A stretch of DNA of 64,000 nucleotides from Mycobacterium sp. JS623 (GCF_000328565.1 NC_019966.1:4774001-4838000), one strand, 5' to 3'; counted from the stretch's first letter, positions 41,345 through 49,229 are shown. Numbers and translations are program-made. The notes: generated by a model from the letters alone, not told the origin.

Positions 41345-42993
41345 CAACGGGAGCCGCCCGGCCGACGACATCGGGCAACACCCTCGTCACACCCCATGGG
41401 GGTCGGCACGAAGCCGCCCCGTCGGGATCGCCGTTCACCGGGGTCCCGAGTCTGCTGTGGCTTGCCTTGCGACGCGACCGGATCCGGCTGTCGGTATGGG
41501 TCACGATGCTGACGCTGATGATGGTGTACGCCCCGAACGCGGTGAAGCTGGCCTATCCCGAGGAGCCCCAGCGGCTCGCGCGGGTGAACCTGCTCAAAAC
41601 GCCCGCAGGAATGATGCTGGGCGGACCGATGTTTGGCGGTAACGAGACCGACCTCGGCGTGATGATGGCCAACGAGCTGATGCTGACGCTGATCATCGCG
41701 GCGTCGATCCTTGCGATCACCACCGTCATCCGGCATACCCGTGCCGAGGAGGAAAACGGCATCGCGGAACTGGTTTCGTCGTCGGTCGTCGGCCGATATG
41801 CCCGCACGTATGCCGCGCTGATACTCGTCGGTGGCGTGAACGCCGTCCTCGCCGTCACCATGACGTTGGCGATGGCCTCGACGGGCTTCGCGTTCGTCGA
41901 CACCGCCGCGATGTCGCTGGGCATCACTGGCGTCGCCATGGTTTTCGGGGCGGTGGCCGCGGTCACGGCGCAACTGTGGCGCCAGGCGCGGACTGCGACC
42001 GGAGCGGCGATGGCTGCTCTTGCGCTGGCCGCGTTGGTGCGCGGCATCGGTGACGTCATCGACAACTCCGGGTCTGCGCTGAGCTGGTTCTCCCCCATCG
42101 CGTGGGCTCAGCAGATGCGCGCGTTCGTCGACCTGCGCTGGTGGCCGTTCGCGATGCTCGTCGGGTTGACGATCGCGCTGATGGCGCTGGCCGCCTGGCT
42201 GGAAAGCAGCAGGCAATACGACGCCGGAGTGATCCCATCGACCGGTGAGAAGCCGAACGCGCGCCCGATCAGCGGCGTGTTCGTCTTGCACCTCACGCTG
42301 CAACGCGGCCAAACCATTGGCTGGACCATCGGATTGTTCTTGGGCGGCTTGGCCTTTGGTTCGATGACCAAGTCGTTGTTGGACGCGGCGAAGGAAAATC
42401 CGCTGCTGGCACGGGTGCTGACCGCGCAGGGCACCGACGGCGTGTACACGACGATGACGCAGTTCCTTGCCGCCGCCGCCACCGCATATGTCGTCAGCGC
42501 CGTGCTGCGGGTGTACAACGATGAGCAATCGGGCCTTGGCGAGGCGGTGTTGGCCGGCGCGGTGTCGCGGTGGCGCTGGCTGCTGAGCGCAGTGGCGGCT
42601 GCGCTCGCCGGATCCGTCGTGTTGATGTTCTTCGCGGGGCTCGGCAACGGGCTCGGCGCGGGCCTGACGCTCGGCGAGCCCGCAACCATCGCGAGACTGA
42701 CGTTGGCCGGTCTGGCGTACGTGCCCGCCATGGCGGTGATCGCAGGCATCGCGGCCCTGGCCGTCGCCGTCCGTCACACCTGGATCGGTTGGCTTGCAGT
42801 CACATTCGTCGTCATGTCGCTCTATCTCGGCGCGCTGCTGAGGCTGCCACGTTGGCTGATCGATCTGTCGCCGGTCGGCAGGACCACGGCGCCGACGGAC
42901 TATCCGGTCGTCGCGCTGACCGTAATGGTCGTTGCCGCGGCGGCGCTGACATTCCTCGCTGGCTGGCTCTATCGCATTCGCGATGCAATCTAG
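41341..42993 (+). CDS. Multidrug ABC exporter permease (Rv1217c-like)
   Basis: 550 residues, about twelve transmembrane segments arranged as two similar halves, each with an [19 protein letters not shown] or [25 protein letters not shown] loop, which is typical of the tetronasin/Rv1217c permease family. It forms the membrane path for the ATPase encoded upstream (4-bp overlap, ATGA) and is followed after 12 bp by the first ICMT-like gene. Confidence 0.9.
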   Translation: MTTGAARPTTSGNTLVTPHGGRHEAAPSGSPFTGVPSLLWLALRRDRIRLSVWVTMLTLMMVYAPNAVKLAYPEEPQRLARVNLLKTPAGMMLGGPMFGGNETDLGVMMANELMLTLIIAASILAITTVIRHTRAEEENGIAELVSSSVVGRYARTYAALILVGGVNAVLAVTMTLAMASTGFAFVDTAAMSLGITGVAMVFGAVAAVTAQLWRQARTATGAAMAALALAALVRGIGDVIDNSGSALSWFSPIAWAQQMRAFVDLRWWPFAMLVGLTIALMALAAWLESSRQYDAGVIPSTGEKPNARPISGVFVLHLTLQRGQTIGWTIGLFLGGLAFGSMTKSLLDAAKENPLLARVLTAQGTDGVYTTMTQFLAAAATAYVVSAVLRVYNDEQSGLGEAVLAGAVSRWRWLLSAVAAALAGSVVLMFFAGLGNGLGAGLTLGEPATIARLTLAGLAYVPAMAVIAGIAALAVAVRHTWIGWLAVTFVVMSLYLGALLRLPRWLIDLSPVGRTTAPTDYPVVALTVMVVAAAALTFLAGWLYRIRDAI

Positions 42994-43005
42994 GAGAAGG
43001 GAAAC

Positions 43006-43680
43006 ATGAAGACCGCACTACAGGTTACGGCGAGATCGGTGCTCAGCTTTGTCCTGTTCGCCCTGGCGTTGTTCTGGCCGGCGGGGACGTTCAACTACTG
43101 GCAGGCGTGGGTGTTTCTCGGTTTGTTCATAACCCTGTCGGTGGTCTACACGGTGTATGTGGGGTTGACCAACCCGGCGGTGCTACGCCGGCGGATGAAT
43201 GCGGGTCCGCAATACGAATCCAGGCTTGTGCAGAAGATCGTCATCGTCGGCGTGGTGCTGGCATTCGCTGCCCTGCTGGTGGTTTCGGCGCTCGACCATC
43301 GATTCGGCTGGTCGAACGTGCCGATCCCGGTGGTTGTCATCGGGAACGTGCTGGTGGCGGTCGGGCTTGGCCTGGCCATGCTGGTTGTCGTCCAAAACAA
43401 CTATGCCGCAGCAAATATCACGGTCGAGAGCGATCAGGCCGTGGTGTCCACCGGGCTGTACGGACTCGTCCGGCATCCGATGTACTTCGGCGCGCTGATC
43501 ATGCTCATCGGTGTTCCGCTTGCGCTCGGGTCCTTCTGGGCTGTTCTGGTCGATGTTCTCTACGTGGTTCTTTTTGCCGTCCGTATCTTCGACGAGGAGA
43601 GGGCGTTGACAGAAGAACTCACGGGATACCGCGAATACACCGAGAAGGTGCATTCCCGACTGGTGCCCGGCTTCTGGTGA
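43006..43680 (+). CDS. ICMT/PEMT-like integral membrane methyltransferase (Rv1216c-like), copy 1
   Basis: 224 residues with about five hydrophobic helices. The C-terminal VVSTGLYGLVRHPMYFGALIMLIGVPLALGS and RIFDEERALTEELTGYREYTEKVHSRLVPGFW are the signature of isoprenylcysteine carboxyl methyltransferase / phospholipid methyltransferase-type proteins (RHPMY, EE, Y-x2-Y). AGGAGAAGG precedes the ATG. Same length as Rv1216c. Probably cotranscribed with the ABC exporter. Substrate unknown. Confidence 0.85.
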   Translation: MKTALQVTARSVLSFVLFALALFWPAGTFNYWQAWVFLGLFITLSVVYTVYVGLTNPAVLRRRMNAGPQYESRLVQKIVIVGVVLAFAALLVVSALDHRFGWSNVPIPVVVIGNVLVAVGLGLAMLVVVQNNYAAANITVESDQAVVSTGLYGLVRHPMYFGALIMLIGVPLALGSFWAVLVDVLYVVLFAVRIFDEERALTEELTGYREYTEKVHSRLVPGFW

Positions 43681-43692
43681 GGGTCGACAATC

Positions 43693-44367
43693 ATGAAGAC
43701 AGCAATTCAGGCAGTAACGACGTCGATCATCGGCTTCGCGGTCTTCCTGCTCTTGGTGTTCCTACCCGCAGGGACGTTTGATTACTGGCGCGGGTGGACG
43801 TTCATCGTGGTGTTCGCGCTCGCCACGACGATCCCGAGTGTGTATCTGGCGGCCACGAATCCCGCTGCGCTGCAACGACGTATGCAGGCGGGACCCGCCG
43901 CGGAGAGTCGGCCGGTGCAGAAGGTCGTCATCACGTTCGCGTTCGTCTCGATGGGGGCGATGATCCTCGTGAGCGCATTGGACTACCGCTTCGGTTGGTC
44001 GTCGGTGCCAGCGGCGGTCTCGGTGCTCGGCGACATCCTTGTCGGTGCGGGTCTTCTGATCGCGATGATCACGACGATCCAAAACGGCTACGCTGCCGCG
44101 AACATCACTGTCGAGTCCGACCAGAAGGTGGTGTCGACCGGCGTGTATTCCGTTGTCCGTCACCCGATGTACTTCGGCAACGTGGTCATGATGATCGGCG
44201 TTCCGTTGGCCCTCGGGTCGTACTGGGCATTGCTGTTCGTCATCCCGGGGCTGTCGGTACTCGCCACCCGCATTCTCGACGAGGAGAAGGCGCTGACACA
44301 GGACCTCGACGGGTACGACGAGTACACACACAAGGTGCATTACCGGCTGGTGCCCGGCATCTGGTGA
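43693..44367 (+). CDS. ICMT/PEMT-like integral membrane methyltransferase, copy 2
   Basis: 224 residues, a tandem paralogue of the preceding gene with identical length and layout: FWPAGTFNYW against FLPAGTFDYW, QNGYAAANITVESDQKVVSTGVYSVVRHPMYFG, DEEKALTQDLDGYDEYTHKVHYRLVPGIW. The gap is 12 bp. M. tuberculosis has, as I recall, one gene here, so this is a local duplication that kept all the conserved residues. Confidence 0.85.
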   Translation: MKTAIQAVTTSIIGFAVFLLLVFLPAGTFDYWRGWTFIVVFALATTIPSVYLAATNPAALQRRMQAGPAAESRPVQKVVITFAFVSMGAMILVSALDYRFGWSSVPAAVSVLGDILVGAGLLIAMITTIQNGYAAANITVESDQKVVSTGVYSVVRHPMYFGNVVMMIGVPLALGSYWALLFVIPGLSVLATRILDEEKALTQDLDGYDEYTHKVHYRLVPGIW

Positions 44368-44741
44368 CGCCGGGCCACCTGCCACACGACGAGCAACACC
44401 GTGACGACCGCGAACCGCAATACCGTATTCGAGATCATTGTCGCGTTCGGTTGCGTCAGCGCCATGTACACGACGTCGAGGCCACCGCTGGTCGCGTGCA
44501 ACACCGCCAGCGTCGTCACGATCAACCGCAGCGCGGCCCAGTCGGTGATGCGGATGGCCCCGAACGACAGCACCGCGACGGCCAGTTCAGCCGCGCCGAC
44601 CAGGTACACGAGCAGATAATCGGGTCTGGTGATCGTGATGCCCACCATCGACGGGATGGCCCGCGGAAAAGCCATCAATACCACCGCGCCGGCCAGCGTG
44701 ATCAGCCCGTGCAGCGCGAAAACCACCCTCAGCGCCTTCAT
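44340..44741 (-). CDS. Small four-helix membrane protein, partner of the ECF41 sigma gene
   Basis: 133 residues from ATG 44741, chosen for GGGAGG nine bases upstream (another in-frame ATG lies at 44771). Four hydrophobic helices: ALRVVFALHGLITLAGAVVLMAF, YLLVYLVGAAELAVAVLSFGA, ALRLIVTTLAVLHATSGGLDVVYM and a C-terminal one. I do not recognise the family with certainty; it has a DoxX/DUF4345-like look. It is divergent from the sigma gene, with a matching promoter at 44789-44815, and its 3' end overlaps the ICMT copy 2 gene by 28 bp. Confidence 0.65.
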   Translation of the reverse strand: MKALRVVFALHGLITLAGAVVLMAFPRAIPSMVGITITRPDYLLVYLVGAAELAVAVLSFGAIRITDWAALRLIVTTLAVLHATSGGLDVVYMALTQPNATMISNTVLRFAVVTVLLVVWQVARRHQMPGTSR

Positions 44742-44753
44742 GTCAGTCCTCCC

Positions 44754-44780
44754 TGTCATGCCGATGGGCATTCATCCGTC
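44754..44780 (+). promoter_or_regulatory. ECF41-type promoter for the sigma-factor gene
   Basis: TGTCATG, 16 bases, CGTC. The recalled ECF41 consensus is TGTCACA-N16-CGTC. The CGTC ends 47 bases before the sigma GTG at 44828. The mirror-image site at 44789-44815 has the same spacing and the same C-to-T change in the -35. Confidence 0.65.
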
Positions 44781-44788
44781 ACAACCAT

Positions 44789-44815
44789 GACGGCCCATCC
44801 GCGCGGAATATGACA
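44789..44815 (-). promoter_or_regulatory. ECF41-type promoter for the divergent membrane gene
   Basis: On the minus strand TGTCATA, 16 bases, CGTC, placed 47 bases before the ATG at 44741. Same spacing and variant -35 as the sigma-gene promoter, implying both are read by this sigma factor. Confidence 0.65.
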
Positions 44816-44827
44816 AAAGGAGACACC

Positions 44828-45676
44828 GTGCCCGAAGAGCGCTTCGAGGAGCACCGAAGGCATCTGCGTGCGGTCGCCTACCGGATGCTGGGCTCGTTGG
44901 CAGAGGCCGACGACGCGGTGCAAGAAGCGTGGCTGCGAATGCACCGCAGCGACGTCACCGATGTGCGCAACATGCGCGGCTGGTTGACGACGGTGGTGGC
45001 GCGCATCTGCCTGGACATGCTGCGGGCGCGCAGTGCACGATCCGAGGAGCCGCTCGACGAAGCCCCCGCGATCGCCGCCGACGCCGTCGACCCCGAAGCC
45101 GAAGCGGTGCTTGCCGATTCCATCGGCGTCGCGCTGCTCGTCATTCTGCAGACCCTGAGTCCCGCCGAGCGGTTGGCCTTCGTGCTGCACGACATGTTCG
45201 AACTGCCCTACGCCGAGATCGCGCCGATCGTCGGCCGTACCGAGAACACTGCGGCTCAGCTCGCGGCGCGCGCCAGGCGCCGGGTCCGCGGGAAAACTCC
45301 GGACCCCGCAATGGATTTGGTGCGCCAACGCCGGCTCGTCGATGCGTTCCTGGCCGCCGCGCACGACGGCGACTTCGATGCGTTGCTGAGCGTGCTCGAC
45401 GCAGACGTCGTGCTGCGCGTCGACGCCGCAGCGGCAGGCACGCCGACGACCCTCCGCGGGGCCCAGACGATCGCTACCAATGCCCGCGCGTTTTCGGCCA
45501 ACGCCCGCTTCGCCGAGCCTGCATTGGTGGACGGCGCCGTCGGTATCGTCGTCGCACCCAAGGGCAAGCTGGCGCTGGTGCTGCGCTTCGCTGTCGCCGG
45601 CGACAAAATCACCGAGATCGACATCGACGCCGACCCGCAGCGGCTGAGTGCGTTCGAACTCGCGGTGCTGGATTAG
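44828..45676 (+). CDS. ECF41-type sigma factor with SnoaL-like C-terminal domain (SigJ/SigI-like)
   Basis: 282 residues from GTG 44828, chosen because AAAGGAG sits five bases ahead. Region 2 is LRAVAYRMLGSLAEADDAVQEAWLRMHRSD...MRGWLTTVVARICLDMLRARSAR; region 4 is LSPAERLAFVLHDMFELPYAEIAPIVGRTENTAAQLAARARRRV. The last ~110 residues (RLVDAFLAAAHDGDFDALLSVLDADVVLRVD...) form the NTF2/SnoaL fold seen in ECF41 sigma factors, which modulates sigma activity and replaces an anti-sigma factor. It is divergent from a membrane gene with a matching promoter. No anti-sigma gene is nearby. Confidence 0.85.
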   Translation: MPEERFEEHRRHLRAVAYRMLGSLAEADDAVQEAWLRMHRSDVTDVRNMRGWLTTVVARICLDMLRARSARSEEPLDEAPAIAADAVDPEAEAVLADSIGVALLVILQTLSPAERLAFVLHDMFELPYAEIAPIVGRTENTAAQLAARARRRVRGKTPDPAMDLVRQRRLVDAFLAAAHDGDFDALLSVLDADVVLRVDAAAAGTPTTLRGAQTIATNARAFSANARFAEPALVDGAVGIVVAPKGKLALVLRFAVAGDKITEIDIDADPQRLSAFELAVLD

Positions 45677-46617
45677 TGCTCAGCAGGCAAGAGGATCGTC
45701 TTGCCGTGCAGGCGGTCGGCGTCGGAGTCGGCGTGGACGGTTGCGGCGCGCTCGAGCGGACGGCGGTCGGCGACTTCGACCCGCAGTTGGCCGGCGTCGA
45801 CTCGGCTGACCAACCCCGCGAGTTGCGATGCGTCGCTGCGGACGAAGATCCGTTGCGTGCGGACGCCCCGGCCTGGGTTCTCCGGCCCGAACACCATGGT
45901 GCCCACGTGGAAACCGCCGTCGGCGACCACGCCGATGAGGGCTTCGGTCTGTTCGTCGGTGGTACTGACCAGGTTGAGCACCACGTCGAACGGTGCACCA
46001 TCGACGTCGATCGGTGAGTGCGTGTAGTCGATGTAGTCGACGATCCGGTCGACGCCCAAGTTGCGCAGACGCTCGGCGTCACGCGCTTTGGCAGTTGCGG
46101 TCACCACGGCACCGGCGCTCTTGGCCAACTGAATGGCGTAGCCGCCGACTGCACCTGACGCACCGTTGATCAGAATCGTCTGTCCCGCCGCCAAACCCGC
46201 GAGCTCGAAGAGGGCCTGCCACGCCGTCAAGGCGGCCACCGGCAACGCGGCGGCATCGGCCAGATCCACCGACTGCGGTGCGGCGGCCAGCAACTCGGCA
46301 GGCACGAGCGCATACTCGGCGGCCGCGCCATCGGCATCGAGCGGCAGAAACGCGACGACCGCGTCGTCGAGGTTCCACCCCTGAACTTCGTCACCGAGTT
46401 CGGCGATGGTGCCCGCGACGTCCACGCCGGGGATGTGCGGGAAGCTGATCTTGTACACCTCGGACAGGTAGCCGCCGCGGATGCCGGCATCGACTGGATT
46501 GAACGAGGTGGCGGCCACCTTCACCAACACCTCTCGCGGGCCGGGCACCGGTCGCGGGGACTCCTCGTACCGCAGAACGTCGCTACCGCCGTAACGGTGG
46601 TATCGCAGGGCCTTCAT
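45673..46617 (-). CDS. NADP-dependent zinc-free quinone oxidoreductase (MDR superfamily)
   Basis: 314 residues from ATG 46617, preceded by GGAGGAG. Opening MKALRYHRYGGSDVLRYEESPRPVPGPREVLVKV and FPHIPGVDVAGTIAELGDEV are medium-chain reductase motifs, with cofactor site ILINGASGAVGGYAIQLAKSAGAVV. No structural zinc cysteines are seen, so a quinone reductase/enone reductase is likelier than an alcohol dehydrogenase. Its upstream region carries two copies of the palindrome found in front of the MarR gene at 48741. Its 3' end overlaps the sigma gene by 4 bp. Confidence 0.86.
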   Translation of the reverse strand: MKALRYHRYGGSDVLRYEESPRPVPGPREVLVKVAATSFNPVDAGIRGGYLSEVYKISFPHIPGVDVAGTIAELGDEVQGWNLDDAVVAFLPLDADGAAAEYALVPAELLAAAPQSVDLADAAALPVAALTAWQALFELAGLAAGQTILINGASGAVGGYAIQLAKSAGAVVTATAKARDAERLRNLGVDRIVDYIDYTHSPIDVDGAPFDVVLNLVSTTDEQTEALIGVVADGGFHVGTMVFGPENPGRGVRTQRIFVRSDASQLAGLVSRVDAGQLRVEVADRRPLERAATVHADSDADRLHGKTILLPAEH

Positions 46618-46638
46618 GGTCTCCTCCTTCGGTCGATT

Positions 46639-46654
46639 GCTTCGATGTTGAAGC
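46639..46654. promoter_or_regulatory. MarR-type operator 1 upstream of the quinone reductase
   Basis: GCTTCGATGTTGAAGC, a 16-bp inverted repeat, 22 bp before the start codon. It differs from the MarR-gene copy (48711-48726) at one base. Confidence 0.7.
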
Positions 46655-46679
46655 AAGTTATCAACGCAATAACTTGCTT
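46651..46679. promoter_or_regulatory. Longer inverted repeat linking the two operators
   Basis: Arms AAGCAAGTTAT / ATAACTTGCTT (11 bp, perfect) around a 7-base loop CAACGCA, overlapping the edges of both operator copies. It gives the promoter a nested-palindrome structure. Confidence 0.65.
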
Positions 46680-46691
46680 TGAACTCGAAGC
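46676..46691. promoter_or_regulatory. MarR-type operator 2 upstream of the quinone reductase
   Basis: GCTTTGAACTCGAAGC, a degenerate copy of the same 16-bp pattern with outer GCTT/GAAGC ends preserved. Centre-to-centre distance from operator 1 is 37 bp, about 3.5 helical turns. Confidence 0.55.
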
Positions 46692-46747
46692 AATTCCGCC
46701 GGCGGGTGTGACGCTCGTCTCACTGCTGCGATAGAGCTGCCGTCCGA

Positions 46748-47125
46748 TCAGGCGAGCAGCAGCGCAGAAGTGATGAGCATGACAGCGGCGGTGACGCCGT
46801 GGACTCCCCACGCGATTGCTTTGGAGCCGCCGTTGCGCAGCACGATCGCGGCGTCTGCGGACGGAATGATGGCGGCGGCCAGAATCACCCAGCCCATGAG
46901 ATGGGTGGCGCCCGCGGCGATCAGGATGATGACGAACAGTCCCGACGCGATGTCGCGCACACCCTTGACACTCAAGTAAGCCCCTCCGGCAGGCTGATTC
47001 AGGTCCGGAAGAACACCGTAGCCCGCGGCGGCAACGCGGGGCGCGACCAGAAATCGTGCGCCGATGAAGATGATGGCCGCAGCGATCAGGCCCGCGAGCG
47101 CGTAGCCGATGATAGTGGTGGTCAT
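46748..47125 (-). CDS. DUF4267 membrane protein
   Basis: 125 residues from ATG 47125, with AGGAG upstream. Four hydrophobic helices: IIGYALAGLIAAAIIFIGARFLVAP, RDIASGLFVIILIAAGA, MGWVILAAAIIPSADAAIVL and VHGVTAAVMLITSALLLA, plus the DUF4267 pattern AYLSVKGVRDIASGLF. Last gene of a DUF1772-NIPSNAP-DUF4267 operon (22-bp gap upstream). Function unknown. Confidence 0.8.
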   Translation of the reverse strand: MTTTIIGYALAGLIAAAIIFIGARFLVAPRVAAAGYGVLPDLNQPAGGAYLSVKGVRDIASGLFVIILIAAGATHLMGWVILAAAIIPSADAAIVLRNGGSKAIAWGVHGVTAAVMLITSALLLA

Positions 47126-47147
47126 GTCGAGCACTCCTGGGGTTTGG

Positions 47148-47465
47148 TTAATGAATCGGTGAAAACACTGTCGGGTCAAGCAGTTCCGTGTGTACGTCGG
47201 CGATTTCGTCGACGTCGAAGCCGGCCATGTCGGCGGCGAACTCCGAGCTGGCCATGATGCGCCGGGTCAGTTGCTCAGGGTCCGCGTCCGATGGATAGCG
47301 GATAAGCGCGACGAGTCGATGCGTGACGGCGCTGCGCTCGGTCCACACACCGACGGTGATCACGCCGAATGCCTTGAACGTTTCCAGGTGGCGGGCCCAG
47401 TGAACCGTTGCATACTGCTGCAGAGCTTCCGGCGACTGCAGGGTGTAGGTCCTGAGCTGAAACAT
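47148..47465 (-). CDS. NIPSNAP-family protein
   Basis: 105 residues from ATG 47465, with AAGGAG 11 bases ahead. MFQLRTYTLQSPEALQQYATVHWARHLETFKAFG is the ferredoxin-like dimeric alpha/beta-barrel opening of NIPSNAP proteins, with VTHRLVALIRYPSDADPEQLTRRIMASSEF following. Members are small stress- or redox-linked proteins of uncertain activity, sometimes monooxygenase-like. It lies between DUF1772 and DUF4267 genes in the TetR-controlled operon. Confidence 0.78.
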   Translation of the reverse strand: MFQLRTYTLQSPEALQQYATVHWARHLETFKAFGVITVGVWTERSAVTHRLVALIRYPSDADPEQLTRRIMASSEFAADMAGFDVDEIADVHTELLDPTVFSPIH

Positions 47466-47521
47466 CGGATGCTGTTCTCCTTCAATGGATGTCGGCCAAG
47501 TCGAATGTGTACGTGCGCGTG

Positions 47522-47998
47522 TCAGATCACGAGCACCAGGCAAAGAGCAGTCACTGCGAGACCTTGCAACACCGCGCGAGCGTCGATGACGCGGTCCCAC
47601 TTTGCCTGCAGCGCACGCCCATTCGGCAGTACCATGCCGGTGTCGGCAGCCCGTGTCAGTTGACGATTGATCGGTGCGCTCACACGTGTGTAGAGCACAA
47701 TCCAGACCAACAACAGGACCAGAGCGGCGCCCGCCACGATCGTCTGTGCCCAATGCGCGGCGACGGCGGCCGCCACCATGCTCGTCGCGGCGGCGATGAC
47801 CCCGAGCACGCCGGGAACCGGCATGCGCCGGTCGCCGAATCGATGCACGTTGCCCATGACGGCGACCAGGGCGTTGTCGTCGATCGACGCCAAGGCCGGT
47901 CGCAGAATGGCTGCGCAGAAGACGTCGGTGCCGTACACGACGGCGGTGGCGAGCACCGCGATCAGTGCGCCGGCCTGGGTGATGAGCTCTATGTCCAT
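47522..47998 (-). CDS. DUF1772 / anthrone-oxygenase-like membrane protein
   Basis: 158 residues from ATG 47998, preceded by AGAGGAG. Four hydrophobic helices; AALRPALASIDDNALVAVMGNVHRFGDRRMPVPGVLG-type loop after the first helix and WVVLYTRVSAPINRQL-type loop before a Trp-Asp-Arg motif (AKWDRVIDARAVLQGLA) fit DUF1772, a family related to anthrone oxygenases. First gene of the operon reading away from the TetR gene; four repressor-like sites lie directly upstream. Confidence 0.78.
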   Translation of the reverse strand: MDIELITQAGALIAVLATAVVYGTDVFCAAILRPALASIDDNALVAVMGNVHRFGDRRMPVPGVLGVIAAATSMVAAAVAAHWAQTIVAGAALVLLLVWIVLYTRVSAPINRQLTRAADTGMVLPNGRALQAKWDRVIDARAVLQGLAVTALCLVLVI

Positions 47999-48022
47999 TT
48001 CGGATCTCCTCTTGGGAAGTGC

Positions 48023-48100
48023 TAGCGGCGCTAGCGCTAGCAACGCTAACCTCGATTCGGCGGCGTGTCAATAGCGGCGCTAGCTCTTCTAGCGGTGCTA
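48023..48100. promoter_or_regulatory. Four 11-bp repressor sites between DUF1772 operon and TetR gene
   Basis: TAGCGGCGCTA (48023-48033), TAGCAACGCTA (48038-48048), TAGCGGCGCTA (48072-48082) and TAGCGGTGCTA (48090-48100): pattern TAGC-N3-GCTA. They form two pairs, starts spaced 15 bp and 18 bp, one pair near each divergent start codon. A TetR dimer array controlling both directions is the simplest reading. Confidence 0.75.
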
Positions 48101-48109
48101 TAGTGCGGC

Positions 48110-48676
48110 ATGGCCATTGAGGACCGTCGTGCACGGGAACGCGAGGCCCGTCGGCGGCTGATCATCACGACAGCCCGCGGATTGGCCGAGGCTGAGGGCT
48201 GGGATGCCGTCACCACCCGCCGGCTGTCCACCGAAATCGAGTACAGCCAACCCGTCCTGTACAAGCACTTTCAAGGCATGGATCAAATCGCCGACGCCAT
48301 CGCCATCGAGGGCTTTGGCGAGCTCGCCGAAGCGATTCGGGGCGCGGGCGCCGAGCCGGCCGACGGCGAGCTGAGCCGGATTGCCCGCGCCTATCTCGAC
48401 TTCGCCCGCGACAACCCCGCCGTTTACGACGCGATGTTCACCCGCGCGACCAGCTTGCGCTTCGCCGCCGACGCGACACCCCCCGAGCTGTCCGCGGCCT
48501 TCGCCGAGTTGCACCAAGCGGTCGAGCTCGTCGCCGATACACAAGACGCTGACACCCTCACCGAAGTGTTCTGGGCCGCGCTGCATGGACTGGTCACCCT
48601 CAGCCGGACCGGCAGACTACGCGCTGACCACGAGTCGGAGCGTCTGCAAGCGCTCGTCACGCAGTTCACCAATTGA
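48110..48676 (+). CDS. TetR-family regulator
   Basis: 188 residues from ATG 48110. N-terminal helix-turn-helix: RRLIITTARGLAEAEGWDAVTTRRLSTEIEYSQPVLYKHFQGMDQIADAI, then an all-helical ligand domain ending WAALHGLVTLSRTGRLRADHESERLQALV, typical of TetR proteins with a WHG C-terminal motif. Divergent from the DUF1772 operon; the four TAGC-N3-GCTA sites in between are its probable targets, with autoregulation. Confidence 0.9.
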   Translation: MAIEDRRAREREARRRLIITTARGLAEAEGWDAVTTRRLSTEIEYSQPVLYKHFQGMDQIADAIAIEGFGELAEAIRGAGAEPADGELSRIARAYLDFARDNPAVYDAMFTRATSLRFAADATPPELSAAFAELHQAVELVADTQDADTLTEVFWAALHGLVTLSRTGRLRADHESERLQALVTQFTN

Positions 48677-48710
48677 GATTGGCTGTGCCGCAACAGCGCG
48701 CATTCCAGAC

Positions 48711-48726
48711 GCTTCGATATTGAAGC
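48711..48726. promoter_or_regulatory. MarR-type operator upstream of its own gene
   Basis: GCTTCGATATTGAAGC, perfect arms GCTTC / GAAGC with near-symmetric centre, 14 bp before the MarR ATG. One base different from the copy at 46639-46654. Confidence 0.75.
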
Positions 48727-48740
48727 ATTACGATGACGGC

Positions 48741-49229
48741 ATGGCCGACGGCCTCAAGCCTGCCCAGATGCGCACCTACTTCGCCCTGACCGAGGCGGCG
48801 AGCCTGCTGCAGTATGCCGTTCAAGAGCAGTTGCAAGCCGAGGGCGGGCTCAGTTACGTGCAGTTCGAGGTCCTGGCCAAATTGGTCGACGCCGACCGGC
48901 CGCTCACGATGACTGAACTGGCCGACGGTGTGGTGTACAGCCGCAGCGGGCTGACCCATCAGGCCGGAATACTTGAAAAAGCAGGGCTCATCGTCCGCGA
49001 AGTCAGCACCCACGACAAGCGCTCCACCGTCGTCGCCATCACCAAGGCGGGCCGTGCGCGCGTTGCGAAGGTCCTACCCGGCCACATCGAGGTCGTACGT
49101 GACCTCCTGTACGGCTCCCTTACCGAGCAGGACGTGGACACCCTCGGCGACATCATGAGCCGCGTCCGCGACCACATGCGTGGTCGGCCACCACGCTCGG
49201 CCGCGCCCAGGAGCCGAAACGCGGGCTAG
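48741..49229 (+). CDS. MarR-family regulator
   Basis: 162 residues from ATG 48741; the frame is open far upstream but that part overlaps the TetR gene out of register. Winged-helix core: [72 protein letters not shown], with helices either side for dimerisation. Likely controls itself and the quinone reductase through shared palindromes, releasing DNA on binding a phenolic or oxidised compound. Its stop overlaps glgC by 4 bp, convergently. Confidence 0.88.
   Translation: MADGLKPAQMRTYFALTEAASLLQYAVQEQLQAEGGLSYVQFEVLAKLVDADRPLTMTELADGVVYSRSGLTHQAGILEKAGLIVREVSTHDKRSTVVAITKAGRARVAKVLPGHIEVVRDLLYGSLTEQDVDTLGDIMSRVRDHMRGRPPRSAAPRSRNAG

Noticed and set aside
47466..48134. Extension of the NIPSNAP frame upstream to 48134
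   Set aside because: It runs through the DUF1772 gene in another register; the ATG at 47465 has its own ribosome site and the family N-terminus.
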